From: Pseudogymnoascus destructans
Lineage: Eukaryota > Ascomycota > Leotiomycetes > Thelebolales > Thelebolaceae
Assembly: GCF_001641265.1 (NCBI RefSeq)
Contig: NW_020167521.1
Span: 1,364,001 to 1,428,000, forward strand
Direction of reading: 5' to 3'
DNA: 64,000 nucleotides
Shown here: positions 10,406 to 20,501 of the stretch, piece by piece
How the letters are laid out: the number at the start of each line of letters is the position of its first letter
Numbering within the stretch: position 1 is the stretch's first letter
Made by a program: the position numbers and the translations under genes
Notes under the pieces: generated by a model
What the model was told of the DNA's origin: nothing
The model's database searches: none
Seen by the model: the letters and a program-made list of their open reading frames with translations, nothing else

Positions 10406-11455
10406 TCATCCTCGCCACCAACCCCCCTTCCTCCCCCTTCCCCCCCCATCCCCACCACCCCCATCCTCCCCCCTCGCCCCAACAGTCTCCCTCCTCAACC
10501 CCTCCAACCCCTCCATCTCCCCCTTCCTCCCACCCCCCTCTCTCGAAAACTGATAAAACCCCACCCCCCGACTCCTAACCTCCTTCCTACTATCATAATG
10601 CACCGCTTCGGGGGGTGTAGGGCTGCGATCACGTTTTCGTGCTAGTTCGCCCATTTTAACTTCAATTTCTGCGTCGGGGTTGAAGGCGGAGCTTTGGATG
10701 GCGGCGCCGTGGATGAGTCCCTCTGGCATGGCGGGGCGGGCGGACATGCGGTCTAGTTCTTCGGCGCCGCGGAGTTGGTTGCGGAGACGGCGGTGCATGC
10801 GGTCGCGCTCGGCTTTGGTGCCTTCCCTCAAGCGCCCATACTCATCCTCAAACTCCACCTTCTCCAGATCTGCAAACGTCCCCCGGCCCTCCTCAAGTTC
10901 ACTATCATCCTCGCTGCCCTCCCCCTTCTCGCCAGCTTCAGTCCACTTCCTATCCCACTCCACCAATCCCCCCGCCCCCTCCCCTCCCTCCTGCACATCC
11001 ACATCCCCCCTCTTCATCGCCTTATACCTCTTAGCTTTTTCCTCCATCTTCCTCCTCGACCTCTCTAACGTCTCTTCATCCACGCCGCCGATATCCTGTT
11101 CCCCCTCCCTCCCTCTCGCATCTTTATCCTTCCGACGCCGCCGGTGCGCGGTGAAGATATCGTCTTTCTTCCCCGCCCGTGCGCGGCTGGCGCGTGAGCC
11201 GGGGGGGGAGGGGGGGCGAGAGAGGAGGGAGGAGAGGGTGGATGTGAAGGAGAGGGAGGAGGGGGTTTGGGTGGAGGGGGGGTTTTGGAGCGTTTGGTGG
11301 GGGGGAGGGAGGAGGAGGAAGGACGGTAGAGGTGCGTGTCGGTTTTGGAGAGGTGGGAGGACATGGTTTGTTTTTCTCTGTTGCGGTGAGGTGAGGCGAG
11401 GTGTCTCGTGGGGGGCGTGGCTGGCAGGTGTAAGGTCGAGAAACAGGCGTCGCAA
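10406..11455 (-). CDS. CCDC174-like nuclear coiled-coil protein, frame uncertain at both ends
   Basis: The central part matches the CCDC174 family: KKDDIFTAHRRRRKDK, DEETLERSRRKMEEKAKRY, MSARPAMPEGLIHGAAIQ, then PTPPEAVHYDSRKEVRSRG and VGFYQFSRE. The family is linked to RNA processing and the exon-junction machinery in animals; the fungal role is not established. The continuous frame gives 349 aa, but both ends look shifted. A neighbouring frame starts MSSHLSKTDTHLYRPSS at 11364 and would join the core if the G7 run at 11299-11305 differed by one base. The 3' end has another frame, ending VFSRPQVK at 10306, that would join through a C-rich run near 10421-10450. Either sequencing indels or a decaying gene would fit. 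Confidence 0.68.
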   Translation of the reverse strand: MRRLFLDLTPASHAPHETPRLTSPQQRKTNHVLPPLQNRHAPLPSFLLLPPPHQTLQNPPSTQTPSSLSFTSTLSSLLSRPPSPPGSRASRARAGKKDDIFTAHRRRRKDKDARGREGEQDIGGVDEETLERSRRKMEEKAKRYKAMKRGDVDVQEGGEGAGGLVEWDRKWTEAGEKGEGSEDDSELEEGRGTFADLEKVEFEDEYGRLREGTKAERDRMHRRLRNQLRGAEELDRMSARPAMPEGLIHGAAIQSSAFNPDAEIEVKMGELARKRDRSPTPPEAVHYDSRKEVRSRGVGFYQFSREGGGRKGEMEGLEGLRRETVGARGEDGGGGDGGGRGRKGGWWRG

Positions 11456-11833
11456 AGTGTAGGGTTGTAGGGATATTTTTAGGTCGGTAGGAGCGCTGGA
11501 TCGAGAGGTTGGTTATGGCGACATTTAGAGAGACTTATGCGAGACTTGGGGGGTGATGCGGAGGTGAATTGGACGCAGTCGATAAGGTCCTAAACAGGTG
11601 TTCGCGACACTAAACTCGCGGTTCGATTGTGCTCCAACATGTCCACGGCGGTGACAGAACGCGCACCCAAACCAGCTTAGCGGCACCATCCTCCCCACCA
11701 CCCTACAAACCCCCACTATTGGCAGTATGTAATGGTCCGCCAACCTCCGATTCACGCAATCGCTCTCCTCCAAGCTTGGAAACTTTGAAAAACAACATTT
11801 AGAGATAAATCAATCATATACAATCACGTCAAA
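11456..11833. promoter_or_regulatory. shared upstream region of CCDC174-like gene and hom6
   Basis: The two genes diverge from this short stretch. No coding sequence is seen. It should hold both promoters, but I could not assign specific factor sites. Confidence 0.4.
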
Positions 11834-13000
11834 ATGGCTGCTCAGAAGACTGTTTTCATTGGTATCATCGGTACGTAACCCTAACCCCCCCCTCCATCTC
11901 TAGCATTGAGCAAACACTGATGAATCGCAGGTGTGGGCGGGGTAGGAAAATGCTTCCTCTCGCAACTCAAAGGCGTCACCGAGCGCCTGGCCAAGAACCC
12001 GCGCAACCCAGCCCTCGCAGTCGTCTTCATGTCGCGCAGCACGACCAACATCTACAGCGCCGACTACTCCCCCCTCTCTCTCGACACCAGCGCCGAAACC
12101 GTAGCAGCATCGAAGCAGGACGTCCTCTCCACGGCTAAGTTGATTGAGTACCTCGCTGCGGCGCCGGGGAAGGCGGTGGTGGTTGATAACACCAGTGCGC
12201 AGGATGTGGCGGAGCAGTATCCGGAGTTCCTGGCGAAGGGGGTTAGTGTTGTGACGCCGAATAAGAAGGCGTTCTCGGGGTCGTATGCGCTGTGGGAGGC
12301 TATCTTTGGGGCGGCGGCGAAGTCGGGGGCCAAGGTTTATCATGAGAGTTCCGTGGGCGCGGGGTTGCCGGTTATCTCTACGGTGAAGGACTTGGTGGAG
12401 ACGGGGGATGAGGTTACCAAGATCGAGGGCGTGTTTAGCGGGACTATGTCGTTCTTGTTTAACTCGTTTGCGCCGACGGAGGGGGAGGGCGGGAAGTGGG
12501 CTGCTGAGGTTAAGAAGGCTAAGGAGCTTGGGTACACTGAGCCGGATCCAAGAGATGACTTAAACGGTCTGGATGTTGCGAGGAAGCTGACCATCCTGGC
12601 GAGACTTGTGGGGCTGAAGATCGAGTCCCCCACCTCCTTCCCGGTGCAGAGCTTGATCCCCAAGGAGCTGGAGAGCTGCTCCAGCGGCGACGAGTTCATG
12701 CAGAGACTACCCGAGTTCGACTCACAGATGGAAGAGGTGAAGCTGGCTGCCCAGGCGCAAGGAAAGGTCGTCAGATTCGTGGGGAGTATCGATGTGGCTA
12801 AGGGCGAGGTCAAGGTCGGGCTAGAGATGTTCGACAAGTCGCATCCGATTGCGGCGCTAAAGGGAAGTGATAATATCATAAGCTTCTACACGAAGAGATA
12901 TAGTGCCAGCCCTCTTATTATCCAGGGCAGTGGCGCGGGAGGCGAGGTAACCGCCATGGGTGTTGTGGGAGATCTGCTGAAGGTCGTTGCCCAGCTATGA
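11834..13000 (+). CDS. hom6: homoserine dehydrogenase
   Basis: This NAD(P)H-dependent enzyme reduces aspartate 4-semialdehyde to homoserine, the branch point to threonine and methionine, in the cytosol. Exons are 11834-11870 and 11931-13000 (intron GTACGT...GCAG), giving 368 aa, close to yeast Hom6 (359). The split Rossmann motif IIGVGGVGK spans the intron. Further landmarks are VVTPNKKAFSG, KVYHESSVGAGLPV, FSGTMSFLFN and YTEPDPRDDLNGLDVARK, the homoserine-dehydrogenase signature carrying catalytic Asp/Lys residues. It is a stand-alone enzyme with no fused aspartokinase, as usual in fungi. The gene looks intact. It diverges from the CCDC174-like gene and converges on the small membrane-protein gene 24 bp away. 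Confidence 0.96.
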
Positions 13001-13024
13001 TTATGATAGACGAAAAGTAGACAG

Positions 13025-13474
13025 TTATTCATTTGCTGGAGGGTTCGGAGACGTCCTCCGACGATTTTGGCCTTCCTGAAGTCTTTGTATGCTCTCTGCT
13101 CCGCCTTGCTCGTCTTGCCGCCCTGCTTCTGGTGGTATTGATATGACTGGTACCGACATTCTGAATTCCCGAGGCTGTCCGCTCGGTCGCTCGCTCAAGC
13201 TCGGTGCTCGTGGCCTGGGGCGGTTCTGCGCTCTCCCACCGATGAAAGGGACCTCATATGCGACTATTCGGAAGATGTAAACGAAGAAGTCGTAGACTAC
13301 GAGTAGGAGCCATGGCCCCAGCACTAGGCCGCCCAGAATAAGCTGTGATAATGTCAGTTGTCGCTCAAGTAGATATTCCAGTAGGGACATGAATAAATCC
13401 TGACTTACAAATAATCGAGTAATCCAGACCTCTATGTACTCAAGGTTGCTGGGGAGAATAGATGACCACGACAT
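13025..13474 (-). CDS. small conserved fungal membrane protein
   Basis: Translation from the ATG at 13474 with removal of a GTAAGT...ACAG intron (13408-13343) gives about 127 aa: MSWSSILPSNLEYIEVW, a hydrophobic helix (LILGGLVLGPWLLLVVYDFF), then a basic Pro/Ser-rich tail. The intron is 66 nt long and has no stop, so a retained-intron form of 149 aa is also open, and a longer frame starts at 13531. The short one-helix or hairpin topology suggests an ER or mitochondrial membrane protein, but I recognise no family function. The stop codon lies 24 bp from the hom6 stop. Confidence 0.7.
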   Translation of the reverse strand: MSWSSILPSNLEYIEVWITRLFVSQDLFMSLLEYLLERQLTLSQLILGGLVLGPWLLLVVYDFFVYIFRIVAYEVPFIGGRAQNRPRPRAPSLSERPSGQPREFRMSVPVISIPPEAGRQDEQGGAESIQRLQEGQNRRRTSPNPPANE

Positions 13475-13904
13475 CGTCTCGAGCTGGCGATGTGTGCACA
13501 CGAGCGATAGTTGTTCCCCCTCAGTGTTCACGGTCGATCAGATTCGAAGCCTGGGCTCGATTATTATCGTCTTCTCAGCTGCGATTCCTCCACAGGATAT
13601 GAGAGCTTGGCGCAGACTTGATCGGCGGATGGGAATGGCGCAGAAAGAAGATCTATCACTTTGCGCTGATCAGCTCTTGCCTGGCGCGGACTGAAAGTTA
13701 AAGAGTAACAGCACGACCTTGACGGGTACAGGGGTCCTTACCCGTCGTCATGTGTGAACGGCGCTAAGATAAAGATGACCGCCGATAACCTGAATAGTCT
13801 TTGGAGTCGCAAGCCGCCAGGTCTCACTATCTTTGCGCCATTACCGTCTGTACCAACAACATAACTCATTTGTACCAGGCGAACCATATTATACATCGGG
13901 CATC
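13475..13904. promoter_or_regulatory. divergent promoter region, membrane protein and trm8
   Basis: About 430 bp separate the two start codons. No convincing coding sequence is present. It presumably holds both promoters. Confidence 0.4.
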
Positions 13905-14891
13905 ATGGCAGGTGCGGCTGGAAAGAAGCAGAAGAGAGAGGAGTACCGCGCCGCTCAGCGGGATGAGGGCGGCACGGAGCTTCCCAAGAAGAAATTCTAC
14001 AGGCAGAGGGCGCATGCCAATCCGTTCTCAGACCATCAATTGACATAGTGAGTAGTCTGATATGCTTATAATAAGCTTGTACCTAATTTTTTGAAGCCCA
14101 GTTAGCCCAGCAGCAATGGACTGGTCGTCCTACTACCCCGCATATGTTGCGCCGTTACCAGCGAAAGACGAGGATAATGAGACCATGGAGGGCAGAGAAG
14201 CAAGCGCCAAACCAAGGCCGTTGACAAAAGACGTAGAGATTGCCGATATTGGCTGCGGCTTTGGTGGTTTAACGGTGGCGCTCGCTCCTCACTTCCCAGA
14301 CCAGCTCATATTGGGTATGTACTCTCAATTCATCTGCGCTATAGTGCCATACTAACGACAACAGGCCTGGAAATCCGAACACAAGTAACAGAATATGTAC
14401 ATGAGCGCATCAAGGCCCTGCGTGCGCAACACCCAGATAGCAACGCCTATCAAAACGCATCCTGCCTCCGAGCAAACACGATGAAGTTCCTCCCCAACTT
14501 CTTCAAGAAGGGACAGCTCTCGAAGATCTTCCTCTGCTTCCCAGACCCCCATTTCAAGACCAGGAAACACAAGGCGCGGATTGTGTCACTCTCATTAAAT
14601 TCGGAGTACGCATATTCTGTGCGACCAGGGGGGGTCATCTACACTATCACGGATGTGGAGGACCTGCACAAGTGGATGGTGCAGCACTTTGATGCGCATC
14701 CGTCATTCGAAAGGTTGACCGATGAGGAACAGGAGGCGGATAAGTGTGTACATATTATGAGAACTGAGACGGAGGAGGGGAAGAAGGTGGAGCGTAACAA
14801 GGGCATGAAGTTTGTTGCTTGCTATCGCCGGAGAGAGGAACCACCGTGGCCTTCAGAGGCGGGGCGGCCGCTGAGGCTGCTTAAGTCATAA
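13905..14891 (+). CDS. trm8: tRNA (guanine-N7-)-methyltransferase, catalytic subunit
   Basis: The enzyme makes m7G46 in tRNA variable loops with S-adenosylmethionine, together with the WD-repeat partner Trm82. Three exons, 13905-14047, 14106-14314 and 14365-14891, give 292 aa. The first intron uses TTAG as acceptor, which restores the reading YPAAMDWSSYYP. The basic N-terminus (KKQKREEYR) and KKKFYRQRAHANPFSDH are typical of fungal Trm8. The SAM site is ADIGCGFGGLTVALA, followed by GLEIR. The catalytic region FLCFPDPHFKTRKHKARI and the TDVEDLHKWM motif are both present. The gene appears intact. Confidence 0.95.
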
Positions 14892-15136
14892 ATTCAAAGC
14901 ATAGTTCAATTTTCATGACTGTCAAGTCAATATTATCTTCCAGTGTTCTTGTATTTGTGTGAATGAGTAAACTCGTAAAATATGTTTGGATATTATGTCT
15001 CACCTTGATTCCGCGCGGCAATATAATTACGCGACCAGCCGACCGCCGCACAGTAGCACATGCCTATCAGATAACCAGAGCTCCCGTTGCTACCCCATAT
15101 GATGACGAACAAAACGACGAATAGTCCATATAGACT

Positions 15137-18100
15137 ATGGCCCTGAGCAGAAGAGATGTGATCCTAGCAGGGATCGCCATTTTCTTCGCCTGGGGAGGGG
15201 TCACTAGCCTAATACCGTCCTTGCGCTGGACAGCTTGGGCGTTCGTGGCTGGCATCCTGGTCACCGTCCTTGGGCTCGCAGCGATTGTCCTAACGACTAC
15301 GAGGGGCTCTAGCTATAGCTCAAAGAGCAAAATTATCCGCCCCCGAGGGCCCGATTTCCTGGGCACAGAAGCATGGCGAGAGGAACTTGCCAAGCTCCCA
15401 AGTCGACAGCCATACGACCCACGACCATTATACCCAGAGTCCTTCCTCATATCCGCTTCTCTCGACGAGCTCCTCGAATATATAGTGCGGGACTTCGTCA
15501 AGTCCTGGTACTCCAACATAAGTCGCAACCCAAGCTTCACCAACGAGGTCGACAAGGGGATAAGGGATGCGCTCGTCGATATCAAGGACAGGCTGTTATC
15601 AATAGACCTGGTCGAGGTGGTGATCGAGCGATTCGTGCCGATACTTACGGCTCACTTTAAGGATTTCTACCATGCGGAGAGAGTTGTACGGGGAAAGCAC
15701 CTCAATCGGAACGTTACAGAATCAGAAGAGTTGGACCTTGCGATCGCCGCAAAATACAGAGATGGCAAGCTGCACCCCGCAGCATCGCTGGCATATTCAG
15801 ATACACGGCTTGTGCAGCAGGAGCATCTGCGGACATTGGCGAAGGAAATCATCCCCAAAGTGGTGCCAGAAAGCCTGATATCAAGCAAAGTGGTGACGGT
15901 TCTCATCGAGGAGTTGGTGAGCTGCGCCGTCCTGTTCCCTGTGATGCAGGTAGCCTCCGACCCTGATACCTGGAACCAAGTCATGGAGAATTATGGCCGG
16001 TCGATGCTCCAAGATCGGTCGACGGTGCGGAAGCTGCGTGCGGCTCTTGATCAGCATGCGTCGCCGGCTCCGAAGGAGAAGCGCTCCCTGCCCTTTCCAC
16101 GGCTGTCGCCGAATGATAACGAGCGGAAATTCGAGAAGTTCATACGTGCCGCTCGCAGGGTCAATAACTTATCAGATGCTCGCCGCTTTCGAAGTGAAGT
16201 GTCAAGTCAGCTGAAGCGGGATTCTCAACTTGAGGCCGCAGACTCGGTCTACCTCCGCCGTCTGGAAATAGCCAAGAAGATATTAGACCAAAGAGTGAAC
16301 CATCTGGCATCCGGAAACTGGAGCGCAAACGGAAATAATACCCTGGATTTTTCCTCGAATAATGGGCCTAGCTCAGACCTTAACAATGCGTCGCTTGTGG
16401 ATATCTTGCATGATTCATCGGCACTGTCATATTTTATGGAGTACATGGATAGGCAGAAGGTAATGCCTCTTGTTCAATTCTGGATCGTGGTTGATGGCTT
16501 CCGGAATCCACTCGAAGAAGACCCAACTGAGGATGATGAAGTGCCTCCAAATCTGCCTCCATGGACTGATGCAGACCGATTAGATCTTGCACAGATCCAT
16601 GACGCATACTTATCCAAGCCTGAGCTTAATATATCAGAGTCATCAAAGCAATCCGTAAGGACCTTTTTGAAGGCTGGGAAGGGTGCTTCCCAAGAACAGT
16701 ACTATGCTGCGCGCAGGACTATATTGCTCGCGCAGACAAGTGCCCTAGAAAAGATGAAGGGCGAATACTTCGATGGATTCAAGAAATCAGACCTTTTTTA
16801 CAAGTATTTAACCTCACAGGAGGCTTCGAAAAACACAAAGGCCTCAATGTCCCACAACCCATTCGACGACCAAGACAGGCCAGCTTTGCCGCCTAGGATT
16901 GATACCGCCCAATCACTTCATCCAAAGCCCAAGGCAGTATCCAGAGTCTCGTTACAGCAACCACAAAGGAAGATGGCATTGCATCGCGCATCGCAGTCAT
17001 CTGCCGACCTACCAAGTATGCAGCGGCGTAATGTTATGGATCTCGCGAATTCTCGCCGCTCTCTTGATGGTGACGGTGATTCGCCGCTTTTCGATGACGA
17101 CGATGCAGATAGTGAGGCTCTTGCTGGTTCTGTGCATAGTCTGGACCAGGATGGAGACCATAATGACGGACCAGCTGCACCAGATAATCAAATTGTCAAG
17201 GCAATGGAAGCGGCACTCAACGATATCATGGAAGATGCCCCTAATGTTGACGATTTGCGTGGATCCTTATTCGACAATGGATCTCCTGCTACAAGCCTTT
17301 TGTTTGGCAAGCCAGAAGGGTCTCCGCGGAACTCAATTGATGTTATCTCTCATGACTCGTCGCAGAAAGAAGGTGGCAGGCCAAACATTGCGTCTCTTGG
17401 TCTTGTGAACACATCGTCGCGTATTGGAGTCTTCACGGATGATGACCTATTTGGCGACGAGGAGAAATTTCTATCTGACGAGCATGATGATCCAGATGAG
17501 GATAAAGAGGATTTTACTGATCAAATTCACGAGGCAGCGCCAGGCGACTTGGGTCTTGCGGAAGCTATAACAGTCCTAACTACCGACATTGAGCGTTTAA
17601 TTGCACAGAACGCAGTTGTGGAATCTCTTACTAGAAAAGCTGAGCTCACCAACAATACTGCAGAACTACGAATTTTACGGAAGTCCAAGGCCAGCTTGCA
17701 ACGCGAGATCAGGCGTAAAGAGCTCCAAAGACAACAATATGTTGTGCAAGAGAGCGATAACAGCTTATATGGCCGCTCCACGATCAGGATTAAATCTATC
17801 ATGGTTGGTAAAGACGAAGATGGGCGAGAATTTGCTATATATGTCGTGGAAGTACAACGGAAAGCTGGTGAGCAAATGACTGCTGCTTCTTGGGCAGTCA
17901 CTCGGCGATACAGCGAGTTTCTCGAGCTGCATCAGAAGCTTCGAGAGAAGTATCCTTCTGTCCGCCACCTCGATTTCCCTCGGAGGAGGATGGTTATGAA
18001 ACTTCGAAGCGACTTCTTACATAAACGCCGCCTTGCTCTAGAGAAATACCTGCGAGAGCTACTTCTCCTACCAGACGTCTGTCGCAGCCGAGATCTGCGC

Positions 18101-18775
18101 TCTTTCCTGTCACAGAGCGCCATTGCTCCTGGTACAGAGGCGCCTAGCAACTTGGAAGATAAGCAGGATATGATGACCCGGTTCTATAACTCTGTCACGG
18201 ACGGAATGGAGGATATTCTAGGAAATATCCCAGTGCTCGACCAGCTGTCAACGGCAGGCCAGAATCTCATATCAGCAGCTACCAATCAACTGACCACCAT
18301 GCCACCCCTTGTCAGCGAGGACCCAATGACGGCAGCCGAGGCCGAAGCGGAGCTGAATGCCTTTGAGAACCGCGAGCTCGAGCCATTCGTCAAGCCCATC
18401 TGCGACATCTTCTTAGAGGTCTTCGAGCTCAACAGCGGGAATAACTGGCTCCGTGGCCGAGCCGTTGTTGTGGTCTTGCACCAGTTGCTAGGCGGGACAA
18501 TCGAGCGGAAAGTCAGAGAAAATGTAAAGACTTTGGTCGTGGAGGATTCTATCATGCGATATATCACGTTGATAAAAGACAACATGTGGCCTGGAGGGAA
18601 GAAACGCGAGATGGTGCAGCGGACGGCGGCACAGAAAGCCAAGACAAGGACGGAGGCGAGCCTTATGCTGGCGACGCTCATTCCGGATCTGGTTGGGAAT
18701 GTTGTTGGGCGTGTTAATGCACAGGCTGCAAGCAGGAGGATATTTGCTACGCTTAATAATCCACGGTTGAAGTGA
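15137..18775 (+). CDS. mdm1: PXA-RGS-PX-nexin C sorting nexin, Mdm1 type
   Basis: One intronless frame of 1212 aa. The order is two N-terminal membrane helices (about residues 8-52), a PXA domain (about 108-285, LDELLEYIVRDFVKSWY), an RGS-like domain (about 419-560, SLVDILHDSSALSYFMEYM), a long acidic linker, a PX domain (about 878-990, with RRYSEFLELHQKLREKYP and FPRRR) and a C-terminal nexin domain (about 1080-1185). This is the plan of yeast Mdm1 and human SNX13/14/25, ER-anchored proteins that tether ER to vacuole or lysosome and act in lipid-droplet metabolism. The PX basic residues suggest phosphoinositide binding. The length matches the family. No lesion is seen. Confidence 0.93.
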   Translation: MALSRRDVILAGIAIFFAWGGVTSLIPSLRWTAWAFVAGILVTVLGLAAIVLTTTRGSSYSSKSKIIRPRGPDFLGTEAWREELAKLPSRQPYDPRPLYPESFLISASLDELLEYIVRDFVKSWYSNISRNPSFTNEVDKGIRDALVDIKDRLLSIDLVEVVIERFVPILTAHFKDFYHAERVVRGKHLNRNVTESEELDLAIAAKYRDGKLHPAASLAYSDTRLVQQEHLRTLAKEIIPKVVPESLISSKVVTVLIEELVSCAVLFPVMQVASDPDTWNQVMENYGRSMLQDRSTVRKLRAALDQHASPAPKEKRSLPFPRLSPNDNERKFEKFIRAARRVNNLSDARRFRSEVSSQLKRDSQLEAADSVYLRRLEIAKKILDQRVNHLASGNWSANGNNTLDFSSNNGPSSDLNNASLVDILHDSSALSYFMEYMDRQKVMPLVQFWIVVDGFRNPLEEDPTEDDEVPPNLPPWTDADRLDLAQIHDAYLSKPELNISESSKQSVRTFLKAGKGASQEQYYAARRTILLAQTSALEKMKGEYFDGFKKSDLFYKYLTSQEASKNTKASMSHNPFDDQDRPALPPRIDTAQSLHPKPKAVSRVSLQQPQRKMALHRASQSSADLPSMQRRNVMDLANSRRSLDGDGDSPLFDDDDADSEALAGSVHSLDQDGDHNDGPAAPDNQIVKAMEAALNDIMEDAPNVDDLRGSLFDNGSPATSLLFGKPEGSPRNSIDVISHDSSQKEGGRPNIASLGLVNTSSRIGVFTDDDLFGDEEKFLSDEHDDPDEDKEDFTDQIHEAAPGDLGLAEAITVLTTDIERLIAQNAVVESLTRKAELTNNTAELRILRKSKASLQREIRRKELQRQQYVVQESDNSLYGRSTIRIKSIMVGKDEDGREFAIYVVEVQRKAGEQMTAASWAVTRRYSEFLELHQKLREKYPSVRHLDFPRRRMVMKLRSDFLHKRRLALEKYLRELLLLPDVCRSRDLRSFLSQSAIAPGTEAPSNLEDKQDMMTRFYNSVTDGMEDILGNIPVLDQLSTAGQNLISAATNQLTTMPPLVSEDPMTAAEAEAELNAFENRELEPFVKPICDIFLEVFELNSGNNWLRGRAVVVVLHQLLGGTIERKVRENVKTLVVEDSIMRYITLIKDNMWPGGKKREMVQRTAAQKAKTRTEASLMLATLIPDLVGNVVGRVNAQAASRRIFATLNNPRLK

Positions 18776-19278
18776 GTGATACATGGAATACACCCCCCTA
18801 CATGGCATGTTTGCTAATATGACCACAGTTCTCATCTCATGTTCACTTTCCTGGACGAGATAGTAGATGTTCTTTTCAGGGGATCTCGTACATAGTCAAA
18901 TTTGGGTCTTAAGTAGTCTCGTTGGGACTTGGCGTCGGTGTTCGGGAGCACAGCATGGGGTTCACAGGTTCAAAGAATGTGACCATCCAACCCATAATGA
19001 AAGGAGTTTGGGAAGCTTATTATTAAATGGTTATACTCGAATACGTTTTCTATTAGTATATAGCACAGTTGAAGATTTTACTGCACATAACATTAATATA
19101 GAGATGCTTGGCACTTGCATAAATCCCCTCAGTTATCATACAGGCGAGGCTACGAGAGATAAATGTGTTCTGCCAAGGCGGTGTAACCGAGAGGCAGCCT
19201 TACCCTCGATTTCCAAGATGTCCCATCTCCAGCTATAAACAAACCCACGCTCGATATCCCCTCAATCAAGTCCTTGCC
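18776..19278. other. intergenic stretch
   Basis: This lies between tandem genes mdm1 and the Cus2-like gene. It is AT-rich in its second half. I see no conserved coding sequence, RNA gene or repeat. Confidence 0.5.
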
Positions 19279-20501
19279 ATGGACAATCAATCGCCGATAA
19301 AGCACGGGCTCTCGTCCTTTCCCATTGACCCGCAAGCCTTCGATGCCGACGACCGCATCTCGTATTCTAAGCTCGACCAAAAGTTCCTCCTCGTCGCCGA
19401 CGATGGCTCTGAGTACGAATTCGACGACGCGCTGATGCGGTGGATCCCAGTCCTTGATGATGAGCTAGCGGCGCAGCAGCAGGCGGCGTATAAAGTTCAG
19501 GGAGTGGATGAGGAGGAGACGGTGGAGGATATGAGGAGGAAGAGGAAGAAGGAGTATGTCAATGGAGAAGATGTGAGTGGCACTCTCTACACTCTTGCCC
19601 TTTATCCTCATAAGGTGCCGCTTACTAACTAGCACAGGACAACGGTGGACGCGCCGTAAAAGCACCCAAGAAAGCGAAGGCACCACTCCCACCACGACCC
19701 AACACCGCAGTCTACGTAACCGGCCTCCCGCGCGACGTAACCATTGATGAAGTCGCCGAGGTCTTCTCGCGCAAATGCGGCGTGATCGCCGAAGAGATCG
19801 ACAGCGGGCGCCCACGAATCAAATTATACACAGACGAGAGCGGGGCCTTCAAAGGCGACGCGCTGATCGTGTTCTTCAAAGCGCCCAGCGTGAACATGGC
19901 CATCACGCTGTTGGACGACACGGATTTCCGGTACTCGGATCTAGGTGGCAGCGGGAAGATGCGTGTTATGGAGGCAGATAGCAGTTATAAGAAGACTAAG
20001 GCGGAGGAGGGGAGCGGTAGTGCTAGTACTGCTGATAAGGAGGCGGCGAGGGAGAGGGCAAAGACGAGTGCGCGCGATAAGGCGAAGGTTATTAAGAAGA
20101 CGCAGAAGCTGGATGCAAGGCTCGCGGACTGGGATGATGATGACCCACAGGCGTTGTATGAGGCTGGACCCAAACCGCAAAAGTTGGTGGTGTTGAAGCA
20201 CATGTTCACACTAGAGGAGCTAGAGGAGGACCCGGCTGCGATGTTGGATATCAAGGAGGATATCCGTGAGGAGTGCGCGAAGCTCGGCGAGGTGACGAAT
20301 GTTGTGTTATTCGATCTCGAGGAGGCTGGCGTGGCGAGTGTGAGGTTTAGGGACGAGGCTGCTGCAGCGGAGTGCGTACGTGTTATGAATGGGAGGAGCT
20401 TTGCGGGTCAAACTGTGGAGGCGTATTTGAGTGAGGGGAAAGAGGGGTTTAAGAAGAGTAAAGCGAAGGCGCAGGAGGGAGAGGAAGGTGAGGGTGCTTG
20501 A
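19279..20501 (+). CDS. Cus2/HTATSF1-like U2 snRNP splicing factor
   Basis: Two exons, 19279-19572 and 19638-20501 (intron GTGAGT...CTTACTAAC...CACAG, phase 0), encode 385 aa. The first RRM starts near residue 118 (NTAVYVTGLPRDVT) and its RNP1-like part is AFKGDALIVFF. The second RRM (KLVVLKHMFTLEELEEDP to EAYLSEGKEGF) resembles a U2AF-homology motif and carries the Arg-x-Phe signature in NGRSFAG. A charged coiled linker lies between them. The yeast and human relatives help U2 snRNA/SF3b fold and check branch-site recognition in the nucleus. The N-terminal acidic segment with DDALMRWIPVLDDE is typical of the fungal proteins. Confidence 0.88.

Noticed and set aside
11876..11892. Telomere-like CTAACCCC sequence
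   Set aside because: It is a single copy within the first intron of hom6, not an array.
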